DNA of 64,000 bases, taken from the NCBI GenBank assembly GCA_010093685.1, contig MU006216.1:1253065-1317064 (forward strand), read 5' to 3'. The stretch is from Ophiobolus disseminans (taxonomy: Eukaryota; Ascomycota; Dothideomycetes; Pleosporales; Phaeosphaeriaceae). This document shows, piece by piece, positions 22,545 through 31,099 of this stretch (positions are counted from its first letter, which is position 1; every line of letters starts with the position of its first letter). A program made the position numbers and the translations under genes. The notes under the pieces were generated by a model, which worked only from the letters and a program-made list of their open reading frames with translations, had not been told where the DNA came from and ran no database searches.

Positions 22545-23744
22545 ATGTCGGAGCACAGTGCCAAACGCCAACGACTGGACGCAACAGGACGATTCTCCCC
22601 GGCATCTCCGCCCTTTGACGTCGTCGCCAAGGCGAGCGGCCACACAAAGACGCCCATCCATCCGCGCACGCCCACCTCTCCACCGCACTCTTCGATGAGT
22701 TCGCAAGCCAATGGAGGTTCTGCCATGAATACCACCGCTGCGCCCTCGCACACGAGCCCGCAGTCCTCTGTCGCAATGTCCCAGTCCCTCTCGCAAACGG
22801 CGGGTGCGGCCACAAACCCGCAGCCTTTCCCCACGCCTGCCAGCACGACCGGCGTCTTCTCCTCCGCAAATGTTGATAGCGACGGCGATGCGATGATGGA
22901 GGACAGTGCCGACGACGATGCCGCACGCTCGGGCCGCCACAGACGATCCAATCACGACCGGCAAGGAGAGTTTGAGTTTTCCGGACGAGGAGGATTGAAG
23001 GCCGCCGAGGGCATCAGCGGAGACCTGCTGTTCAAGGTGGCCGAGTGCAAGACCGACGTCTCGAGACCGCACGGCTCGCAAAATCTGTTCAAACTCTACA
23101 GCCTAGAATCGCTTGCCAGATCGGTAGCGCGCAACGACCCAGTGACGGGAGAGAAGATTAACAAACTTCGGAAATCGTACGAGGGACACATCAAGCACAT
23201 GCAGATTGCGGGCAAGCCCAAGGCGGTCAAGATGGATGGCGCATTCACCGGACCAGTCAGCTATCCTGACGAGATGTGGAACGATATGCATGTACGGGGG
23301 AAGGGACTGGAACAGGCGCTGAACCCTGAAAGGACAGCGCTGGATCCTGGATTTGGCAGCCTCCTCGACAGTGCATTCGCAGGCATGGCTCCCGGACCGC
23401 TGCCCAACGCGGACGCCAATCGTTATAGGACATACATTGGCACAGACGACGTAGTAAAGCCGAAACCCCAGGACGGACCACCGCACCGACCGACACCGCA
23501 CACCTCCGCCGCGCCAACGCCTGGGAACTTCACGGCAGGTAGAGGCGTATCGAGGCCGGAGAGGTCAGGGTCGAAACGGCAATACACGGACGCTGCCTTC
23601 CAGGGGTATGGCGAGGGGTACGGTGACGACTTTGGCGCGGACTCAACCGGCGGGGAAGACAACGCCCAGGGCAACTTGAAGAGACGGAAGATACAATTTG
23701 AACGACCCCCACACTCAGTCGAAGTCGGTGGCGCGCGACGATAG
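22545..23744 (+). CDS. rox3: Mediator of RNA polymerase II transcription subunit 19 (Med19/Rox3)
   Basis: A single-exon 399-aa protein from ATG 22545; the frame is open further upstream only with non-ATG codons. The conserved Rox3/Med19 block is at residues about 165-215: GDLLFKVAECKTDVSRPHGS, QNLFKLYSLESLARSVARND, then GEKINKLRKSYEGHIKHM. Both flanks are long, disordered and rich in S, T, P and G, with a bipartite basic patch at the end (LKRRKIQFERPP). Med19 is part of the Mediator head/middle interface and links activators to RNA polymerase II in the nucleus. The neighbour rad10 is divergent and shares its upstream region. Confidence 0.94.
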   Translation: MSEHSAKRQRLDATGRFSPASPPFDVVAKASGHTKTPIHPRTPTSPPHSSMSSQANGGSAMNTTAAPSHTSPQSSVAMSQSLSQTAGAATNPQPFPTPASTTGVFSSANVDSDGDAMMEDSADDDAARSGRHRRSNHDRQGEFEFSGRGGLKAAEGISGDLLFKVAECKTDVSRPHGSQNLFKLYSLESLARSVARNDPVTGEKINKLRKSYEGHIKHMQIAGKPKAVKMDGAFTGPVSYPDEMWNDMHVRGKGLEQALNPERTALDPGFGSLLDSAFAGMAPGPLPNADANRYRTYIGTDDVVKPKPQDGPPHRPTPHTSAAPTPGNFTAGRGVSRPERSGSKRQYTDAAFQGYGEGYGDDFGADSTGGEDNAQGNLKRRKIQFERPPHSVEVGGARR

Positions 23745-24469
23745 CAACGTGCCGACGCAGACGAAGAAAACGCTAGACCATCGAATTAACATGCTTTACC
23801 AGGAGTTGCATCAGGGAAAATGGATTTACGAACGGTGGTGCGGGGACATTTCACATCATCACCACGTCGGTTCTTTATTGGCATAATGCGGAGCGGGAGC
23901 CGGAGCGCTGACGATCTTTCATTTCTATCTTATACATATATCTCTCGCGATACAGCTGGCGTTGGATGCGAAGTCAACTGCATTTCACCAGCCCCTATCG
24001 CCTTGGTATGGATGGCTGGGCTGTGCGTGTGCATACTCGGGCGGGTTTTGGGCCTTATGATACCCTTTTAGGATTTCTGCATGGAATCGTAAAATCTCTA
24101 AAATGAATCGAATCGTCATGTTATCTGTTGTCTCGCAAGCACGTCGCATTCATTATACCGCAATGACCTCGAACCACAGCATTATTGTACATCACTATTA
24201 ACACGAACACTGTAACTCCCAGCTAAAGACTCTATGAATTACCTCATGCAATTGTACTTTTTCGAATGTGGCTCGAGGAGGTAGAGCTTGCGCAAAATCT
24301 TCTTATAGCTTTCCAACGCATGTAGTAATGGTATCTGGAGTGAAAGAGAAAAACCACGTGCTTGACTAGATAGGAAAGCGCTACACTCCTCACCTCAAAG
24401 CCGCACTTTCCTTACTTGCTTCCACTTCCACTACACTCTCACCTCACCTCACCTCACCCGTCAACCACA
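23745..24469. other. Intergenic region between Med19 and the 144-aa gene, with CTCAC repeats
   Basis: This holds the 3' flank of Med19 and the promoter and leader of the next gene. Just before that gene's ATG lies a short CTCAC tandem array (24438-24458), probably in its 5' leader. No other gene or structured element was seen. Confidence 0.5.
24438..24458 (+). repeat. CTCAC pentanucleotide array in a 5' leader
   Basis: Four head-to-tail copies of CTCAC end 12 bp before the start codon of the 144-aa gene. They form a pyrimidine/CA-rich leader typical of fungal 5' UTRs; length variation would be expected between strains. Confidence 0.7.
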
Positions 24470-24962
24470 ATGGGCAAATCAAACGAAGAACCCACTATGA
24501 CGCGCCTCGAAGACCTCCGCCTCCTGCGCGAGCTCAAGGAAATGCTCCTCGGTACATTGCGCCCTTCCTTCATCACTCCAAACACAAATCACTAACCCGA
24601 TATATTCAGAGTACGTCACCACCATCTTCACCCCAACCCACCCCGCCGCCCACGGCTTCGCGCTGCTCGTATGCCGCCACGCCGGCGCCCCCTCACGCGG
24701 CCGTGCTGGTCGCAGCGAGGAGTTCATCGTCATCCGCGCTATCGTCTATCTGAGCGCCGACAAGAGCGTCTGGAAGGTTGTGGCTGAGTCGAGCAGGGCG
24801 CAGTTCGGTATATTGCCGGCGCTGCAGGAGTTCAGTAAGGATTTGGAGCGCGAGATGGGGAGGATGAGTGATCGCGGAGGCGGGAAGAGGAAGGAGAAGC
24901 GCTGGGAGAAGAGTGGGCTTTTTGGTGAGGAGGATGGGGAGAAGTGGAGGGATGAGGTTTAG
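24470..24962 (+). CDS. Small conserved-looking protein of unknown function (144 aa)
   Basis: Exons 24470..24551 and 24610..24962 give 144 aa; the 58-nt intron has GTACAT...CTAAC...CAG. The protein begins MGKSNEEPTMTRLEDLRLLR, has a helical segment (LRELKEMLLEYVTTIFTP), a mixed middle part (EEFIVIRAIVYLSADKSVWKV) and a strongly charged C-terminal tail. There is no signal peptide or transmembrane helix. Coding bias resembles that of its neighbours, and the intron is needed for the frame, so I believe it is a real gene. No family is recognised. Confidence 0.65.
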
Positions 24963-26019
24963 GGGGGTGGAGGGAAAGTGCTTAGGATGGAGATGATGGT
25001 GTGTTCATGACCTGAGGAGTGGACCTGGATGATTGAGCTGTGTGAAGCTGGCTAATTCAAATCATGCCGTGTCCTCGATGGTGGGAATTTCCATGGTACA
25101 ATTGAAGACTCATCAGGTAGGCGCGGCCGGAAAAAATCTGAAGAGACCAATCCATAGTTCCATCGACCCTCAAACTAAACTATCGCCACTCCAAGGACAC
25201 CACAAACCTACCGCTTCAAAGTACATCTAAAGTTCAGCGACCGGGCTCATATAGGCCTTACCTAGAGCACACGCGCATCATCTTCTCAGGTACAACGCAC
25301 TTATCAGGCTAATGTCGCGGCCTGTCGCCGTATGTTGCGTGGCCATTGTTGGGTTTGTTGCGGAAGTGTTGTGATCGGGAGGATTTGCGGCGAAGAAGGT
25401 GGTGCTAGACGTATGTTAGCTTCTGAAAGTAATCTTGTGAATGAAGTGCGACTCTGGCTTACATCGTGCTTCGGGCGTTAGGATGTTTGAGCTATAAGCA
25501 GTGGCGCAGAACAACGTAGTGGGATGACTTCGCTGCCTTCTACGAGTTGCTTTCTAGTCGTTCTGGTGTTTGTCGTGAGGTTGAAGCGTTAGTCCTGGAT
25601 GATGTGCTGCGCGGGATGACCCAACGCGCCCGCGTTGGGGAGAGAGAGAAGATGAGAGAAAAAGTGCTTCCAGCGCCACGACTGCGGGAGAGTGTGAAGT
25701 TGAAGGAAGCCGCAGGTTAGAGAAGACACAGTGGTAGGCTCCAAGTTCGCGTGGGTTCAAGCGCGCCAGGGACTCTGTTAGTTGGGCAAACAGTGCCTCA
25801 CCGTTACCGCAATAAAGACCCACAATAGACTCTACCCACCTGTCCTACGATAACTAGCTGTCTCGCCTTCCGCACCGCATTACATCCACGCGATACTCAC
25901 TCCCAAGGTCACCACGAGACGACCAGACCACAAGAGCCGCCCACACTCTCACCACATCTACTGTTCAGCCATCTCAACCCAGCGTCGAGTATACGAAGGT
26001 CTCACAAACTCCGCAAAGT
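24963..26019. other. Intergenic region with a dispersed repeat copy
   Basis: About 1.06 kb. It contains copy B of the 59-bp dispersed repeat (25229-25287) and a purine-rich segment near 25640. I see no convincing gene; the 89-codon minus-strand frame at 25554-25823 lacks any motif. Confidence 0.5.
25229..25287 (+). repeat. Dispersed 59-bp repeat, copy B
   Basis: Same block as 530-588, in the same orientation, with 53 of 59 positions identical and the six differences all transitions. This copy is intergenic. Flanking DNA is not similar, so the shared unit seems to end near these limits. Confidence 0.85.
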
Positions 26020-26650
26020 ATGGGATACTACGAAGAGAATGACTTCCAAGCCGAGTCTGGCGTCGAAGGGCCACCTAATAGTCTTGAAGTTGGGGCTTTT
26101 GGCGCCGCTGGCGAATTTCGCATATTCAACACCAGCTCTCGACTCCCTTCAGATGCACCTGCGACTTCAATGTTAGACATATCTACTCTTTCTAGCAATT
26201 TCCCAATCGACTTCCACCGCTGGCGCGGCATAGGCGACAGGCCTTGCAGATTGTAAGTACAAACATGCTGCAATCTAGCAGTGCCAGAGTCCTAATGTAA
26301 AGCAGTGTCACAAGCGCCCAAACACAATCGCATCTATTCCGGACCTCAGGCGAATTGCGAAACATGATCTACGCCTATCTCTTCACTGAGCTGCGATTCA
26401 AAATCACCGACATGTCGCACATGGAGTCACATACAGATCAACACCTTGCCTGCACTATCCACGACAGAAACGGCAAACATGTACCCTCTGGCAATCTTCA
26501 GCTTCGCTATGCAGCCTAGATACTTTACAACGAAGTTTCGACGTCCGTGTTTAGCACTGCAACCAATTCATCTTCAGAGACTACACCCACCTTGGCATTT
26601 TCGCAGGGATCGCGACTGCTCTGCAAAGTCGCAGAACGTGAGTTGGCTTG
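26020..26650 (+). pseudogene. 2EXR/F-box-like small gene with in-frame TAG
   Basis: Exon 26020..26252 joins across a GTAAGT...CTAAT...CAG intron to 26306 onward. The second exon carries HLFRTSGELRNMIYAYLF, close to the LPGELRNMIYEYLF signature of fungal 2EXR/F-box-like proteins. After LQLRYAA the frame meets TAG at 26517-26519 and then continues in the same register (ILYNEVSTSVF...GSRLLCKVAER) up to a GTGAGT donor at about 26639. The family usually has an unbroken A-x-ILYNE region here, so the TAG most likely replaced CAG (Q). It could be a recent nonsense mutation, a sequencing error or a recoded stop. Beyond 26650 the structure is unclear. The function of such proteins is mostly unknown. 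Confidence 0.6.
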
Positions 26651-26814
26651 ATGTTTTGAAGTGTGGTGATATTCATACATGGCTCGACAAACGTAGAATT
26701 ACGTGCCCTCAACTGTTGTACATTTTCCCAGGCACCGATGCAATGCAATGCCGCGTAAAAACAACTAACCTTCTAAAGCCCTATGTACACTTTCCGCTAC
26801 TCGTGATCTAGACA

Positions 26815-29800
26815 TCAAGGTAGTGCCTCACTACTCTTGCCATGTGGCTCCTTTGACGCTTCGGTCTGTATAGCCTCGGGACTCGTTTCTACTTCTGGGT
26901 TGGACTCCTGTTTCGGGTCTGGCGCCAGCACCGGAGAATGTTCTATTACTGGTGCTAGAGGTGGTTCTGGCGCAGGTGGAGTTTGCTCAAACGGTGGTTC
27001 TGGAGAGTGCTCTGGTGCGAGTGGAGAAGTCTCGTCTGCTGCTGACACAGAAAGTTGGTGATCCGGTAGTCCTTGATCCGAATCTGGCACTTGAGAGTGG
27101 TCCGTAACTGCTGCTGGAACCTGCTCTAGAACAAATGCTAAAGTCTGCTCTGGCGCAGACGCGAGGGATTGTTCTGGCTCTCTTGCTGGAGTCAGTTCTG
27201 CTGCTGGCGCGGCAGATTGGTCCTCCGATACCTTTGAGGTCGAATCTGGCGCTGTAGAGTGTTCTGGCACTGACGCGGGCAACTCGCGTTCCACTAGCGT
27301 CGAATTTGACACTTTTGCTTGAGTGCCTAGATTCTCGTACAGGACCAACAATGGAGTCTGTTCTAGGGTTAGGGCATGTGATGTTTCAGGTTCTGTTCCT
27401 AAAATCGGCCCTGGTTCTGTTCCTAGAATCGGCCCTGGTTCTGGTGCTGGAGACGATTGGATTTTTGACGCTGGAGAGGGCGTTTGTTCTGGCGCTGTAA
27501 TCGGTTCGATCTGCGTCGCTAGAACCGGCTCAGGCACTGGTTCTGTATGTTTTCCCGAACCTGGAGACTGTTCTGTTGATGATCCTGACAGTGACGCTGT
27601 AGAAGACTCTGGACTGGACACTAAAGGTGCCTCTGAAAGCACTACAAGATTCAAAGTCTTTTCTTCGTCTACCCTTTCTTTGTCCGGCTCAAACTCTGAC
27701 ATTGACGCTGTGTCATCTGGCACAGATGCTGGCGGGCCGTCAAAAACCCACATAGGAAACCCACGCTTCTTATATTGCTTGTGAATTCTGAAGCGTAGTT
27801 CGTCTTCAATGTTTGAAATCGGGTCAAGACCTTCGAAGGCCTTGATTGCCTCGTCTGGGTTGGTAGGCACGCTGGCCTTTCGTTGTTGTTTGCCGGTATC
27901 ACGATAGCCGTATTCAGCAATGTGAACGGGTGGTGCATGTTCAAAGGAAGGAGACGGCTCACTTAGCTCTGAAGTTCTGACTGCTTTGTTGTCTGATTTG
28001 GTGGGTCCATTGCTGTCCGAGCTCTTCAGATCGTAATCACTTTCAGCGTCATCTGCCAGCTTCTGAGTCTTTGACCCTTGTTCAGGCTGGACATTACTGG
28101 CAGCGTCGTCAATGTCTTCTTTTAATACCTGAGTCTGTGTTGGCACATTTCCGAATTGCTGTTGACTTGGGGCCTGTATTGCGGCAGCAGCCGCTTGCTC
28201 AAGAGCTTCTCGAAGGACAGTACTCCATCCGTGCCTACCTGGCAGGATGCCCATTGCTTTGGCAACTTCATAGCCGAAGTTAAGTCCTTTCGACATATCT
28301 GCCCTGTTCATGAGTAAATGATTAGCTTCCGACGGCCGAACCAGAGCTTTTGCATTGTCCGAGCTTGTCGAAGGTGTGCCTTGATTAAAGATTTGGTCTT
28401 TCTCGTGGAATCGCTGGCGCCAAGCGCGGAACGAATTGCCACTGTTCGATTCGATCGCGACCATCTTTGATCTGATGTCTGCTATCAACTTCTTATGCGC
28501 TTTACTCGGAGTGTGGAGCCCCTCAACCTTTCTGATCGACTTGCGTATCCTCTTGTCACCTATGTCGACGGCGAACTCAAGCACTGACATTGCGTTCTTT
28601 TTGACGTGTGTCCTTCCAGAAAACGCGTCGATGACATACTGTAGCTCCAGCAATCTTTTTTTCCTTGTGTCATCTTGGGTCCTTCGCCATGTGTCCATCG
28701 CTTCTTTCGTGCGCATAGTAAGTTCCTGTTTGAGAGTTCCTGTCTCATCTCTCTTCTTTGTTTGATCAACTGTGCTATTCAGTGGTGACATATTCCCAGA
28801 ATGCGCTTCCGATCTCTCGACTTGCAGAAAACCTGCTACGTCTATTTCTGACTCGAAGAAATCTACGTTAGACCAGGAGTTTGCCGAAAGCTGCTTGCTT
28901 TCTTCGGTGACCTTTGCAAGGGGTTGCACGTAGCCTTCTTTGACTTTGGTGACTTCTGGATCCGCGGCTCTTGTGTCTGGTCTGCGATCTGTGTTTGAAC
29001 TTACGGTCACCGGCGTCTCCATGTCAGTTTCAGCGCGGGATGAGGTCCAGGCATCCTTGTGAGATTGCACAATCTCATTTTCAAGTTTCTTTAGAGCTCC
29101 TGTATTGGTTGCTACGTTTTCTTCGTGATTTATTGCCGATACTTCCGGGACGTTGGTGGACGAGGTCGTGGACGCCATGTCCTTCTGAGTCGCTGCAGCC
29201 AGAATTGTCATCGCTGGGACTGCTACTGGTCTAACTGCTTGCGCGTGATCTTGCGCATCCGGTGTTTTGCTTTTCAAGGTCCCTTTTCCTTTCCTCAGTG
29301 TCATACACCAGGCTTTCGTCTTCGCTTCTTCTATCTTCCGCATAGCGTCCGCCTGTGCGTCTTGCTGGTTCTGCATCGCCTCTTTATTCTCCTTCTTCTG
29401 CATCGCCTCTTTATTCTCCTTCTTCTGCATCGCCTCTCTCTTCTCCTTCTTCTGCATCGCCTCTCTTTTCTCCCTGTCTTTCTGTGTCGCCTCTCTCTTC
29501 TCCCTATCTTTATGCATCGCCTCTTTCTTCTCCTTCTCCTTCTTCGCTTTTGCCACCATCTGTTTATCGTTTCTTTTGCCTATCTCGTCTCGCATACGTT
29601 TCCAGATTGTCAACGGGCTTACTCGCTTTCCCTGCCTTCTTGAAAGAATAGACTCGCGTAGCGCACTTTTGGCCGTGTCTGCTCGCTCGGAAGAACTACG
29701 TAATGCGATCTTCTTGAGCTTGTCAAGCTCAATCCTCGTGGTTGGATCCATTCTCAAGGTCTCTATGTTCAAATCTTCGAGGTTGACGTCCGACACCGGT

Positions 29801-30684
29801 GCAATCTCTGTTCTCGAGAAGAAATCTTTGTCGAGAGAAGGTCGAGACGCTTGGGTTCTTACGTGTGCATCAGGTTTTGCAGTTGTTGGCTGAGCGTTGG
29901 CCTTGGGTGCAATCCTTTGTACGAGATGATCGCGTTTTGCCATCTGTTGCTCAGCGGCCAGGTCCGCTATCCGATCTCTTCCCTCGCTAGCAGACTCCTC
30001 CCGTGGCTTCAAATATTTGTGATCGTCAAGTCTCAACCTCCTCATAACATCTTTGACGGCTTGTACGCTGAAGTTGGAGTCTACATAGATGGCACCGAGA
30101 ACAGCCTCGAAAGTTTCTGCGACATGATTCTTGGTAACAATTTGATTGTCTTGCAACAGAATACTCTTGTGCAATTGTAAAGCATGGCCTGTTACAGCCA
30201 GAGCACCTCTCGAAACTGTAGCACTGCTCATGTCACTGTGATCCTTAGTCGAGTGCTCTGTTTGGAACCATATCTCACACACAACGAGAGACAAAATACG
30301 GTCCCCAAGAAGCGCGAGACGATTGTTCCTGTCGGTATGGCGTATGACCCCATCCCAAAATAGTGGTATGAGACTTCCGGTATTTTTGAGTGCCGCTATA
30401 CACAACATTTTGTTGTGGAATGTGTAGCCCAGTCGCACTTCAAGCGCGCCCACTCTTGCTGCAGCATCAAGGAGATCGTGGGAGAGAGGAGGACGTGGTG
30501 CTTGCATGCGCAGTTTTCCGCTTTCCATAGCGAGCCAAGGAAGATCTCTGCGCTGGAAAAGCTCCGGTATACGTGCTTTCGGACCATAATGCTGCTGTTG
30601 TCGGCCTCGAAGGAAGAGAAGAAGACGCGCTGCTGGGGTTCTGATGGTGTTCTTAAAGGTCCACGTCCTCTTCGAACCTAACAT
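26815..30684 (-). CDS. RNase III-domain protein with very long repetitive tail (1289 aa)
   Basis: A single 1289-codon frame. The N-terminus is basic and lacks acidic residues (MLGSKRTWTFKNTIRTPAAR), as in mitochondrial presequences. An RNase III domain spans about residues 80-220, with both signatures: NRLALLGDRIL (121-131) and HVAETFEAVLGAIYVDS (187-203). Relative to E. coli RNase III, the catalytic E41 position is alanine (A124) and D114 is glutamate (E190). D45 and E117 equivalents (D128, E193) are kept, so cleavage is doubtful. No dsRNA-binding domain is seen. Residues about 380-450 are a K/E coiled coil with 9-residue repeats (KKEKREAMQ/KKENKEAMQ). The last 250 residues are P/E/S/T-rich repeats (PEQTP, PEHSPEP). 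A mitoribosomal protein of the mL44/mL57 type or a processing factor is possible, but the tail is unusual for both. Confidence 0.75.
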   Translation of the reverse strand: MLGSKRTWTFKNTIRTPAARLLLFLRGRQQQHYGPKARIPELFQRRDLPWLAMESGKLRMQAPRPPLSHDLLDAAARVGALEVRLGYTFHNKMLCIAALKNTGSLIPLFWDGVIRHTDRNNRLALLGDRILSLVVCEIWFQTEHSTKDHSDMSSATVSRGALAVTGHALQLHKSILLQDNQIVTKNHVAETFEAVLGAIYVDSNFSVQAVKDVMRRLRLDDHKYLKPREESASEGRDRIADLAAEQQMAKRDHLVQRIAPKANAQPTTAKPDAHVRTQASRPSLDKDFFSRTEIAPVSDVNLEDLNIETLRMDPTTRIELDKLKKIALRSSSERADTAKSALRESILSRRQGKRVSPLTIWKRMRDEIGKRNDKQMVAKAKKEKEKKEAMHKDREKREATQKDREKREAMQKKEKREAMQKKENKEAMQKKENKEAMQNQQDAQADAMRKIEEAKTKAWCMTLRKGKGTLKSKTPDAQDHAQAVRPVAVPAMTILAAATQKDMASTTSSTNVPEVSAINHEENVATNTGALKKLENEIVQSHKDAWTSSRAETDMETPVTVSSNTDRRPDTRAADPEVTKVKEGYVQPLAKVTEESKQLSANSWSNVDFFESEIDVAGFLQVERSEAHSGNMSPLNSTVDQTKKRDETGTLKQELTMRTKEAMDTWRRTQDDTRKKRLLELQYVIDAFSGRTHVKKNAMSVLEFAVDIGDKRIRKSIRKVEGLHTPSKAHKKLIADIRSKMVAIESNSGNSFRAWRQRFHEKDQIFNQGTPSTSSDNAKALVRPSEANHLLMNRADMSKGLNFGYEVAKAMGILPGRHGWSTVLREALEQAAAAAIQAPSQQQFGNVPTQTQVLKEDIDDAASNVQPEQGSKTQKLADDAESDYDLKSSDSNGPTKSDNKAVRTSELSEPSPSFEHAPPVHIAEYGYRDTGKQQRKASVPTNPDEAIKAFEGLDPISNIEDELRFRIHKQYKKRGFPMWVFDGPPASVPDDTASMSEFEPDKERVDEEKTLNLVVLSEAPLVSSPESSTASLSGSSTEQSPGSGKHTEPVPEPVLATQIEPITAPEQTPSPASKIQSSPAPEPGPILGTEPGPILGTEPETSHALTLEQTPLLVLYENLGTQAKVSNSTLVERELPASVPEHSTAPDSTSKVSEDQSAAPAAELTPAREPEQSLASAPEQTLAFVLEQVPAAVTDHSQVPDSDQGLPDHQLSVSAADETSPLAPEHSPEPPFEQTPPAPEPPLAPVIEHSPVLAPDPKQESNPEVETSPEAIQTEASKEPHGKSSEALP
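27397..27453 (-). repeat. 24-bp coding minisatellite in the C-terminal tail
   Basis: Two nearly identical 24-bp units code for GPILGTEP twice over, followed by a diverging third unit. They lie within the P/E-rich tail of the RNase III-domain protein and keep the reading frame, as expected for in-frame expansion. Confidence 0.7.
29371..29540 (-). repeat. 27-bp coding minisatellite in the coiled coil
   Basis: Four 27-bp units (29371-29478) containing CTGCATCGCCTCT are followed by 30-bp variants up to about 29540. On the coding (minus) strand they give the KKENKEAMQ/KKEKREAMQ repeats and then the DREKREATQK variants. The near-identity of adjacent units points to recent expansion, and copy number is likely to vary among isolates. 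Confidence 0.8.
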
Positions 30685-31099
30685 GATGCAAACCCCTCAA
30701 AACCCCCCCATGTATCGCGCAAAAGCCTCCCTGTGTGCATCAGTCACGAAGTCGCGACGGTACCGGTCGAGACGGACCCTGATTGGGCCCCGCGCCAAAA
30801 TGCAGGTTTGTACCCGTGGACGTACTTCGCATGCGCAATGTTGATAATTCGCTTTCGCCTATAAAGTGAGGGTATTGCTATCCTCGATTACCCCAGCCCT
30901 CTCAATGGGGTTTGCGGTTCGTCTTGTGGTGGAGAGAAGACCTTATTTTGTGGTGATAAAATTGTGGCAAGGGTCATGGCGCACGGACAGCGGCTCGCCA
31001 CTCATTCCGTTTCTGCCACCCAAGCGTTGACCTTCAATCCCTAAAACACTACTCATTCACATACAGCATCCTACGCAGAGAGCGTTCCTGCATATTTCT
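30685..31099. other. Divergent intergenic region
   Basis: A 415-bp spacer between the start codons of the RNase III-domain gene (minus) and the decayed gene at 31100 (plus). A CGCCTATAAAGTGAGG segment (about 30857-30872) is TATA-like. Nothing else was noted. Confidence 0.45.

Noticed and set aside
29125..30180. Plus-strand frames antisense to the RNase III-domain gene
   Set aside because: They mirror the repetitive codons of the real gene and have no motif of their own.
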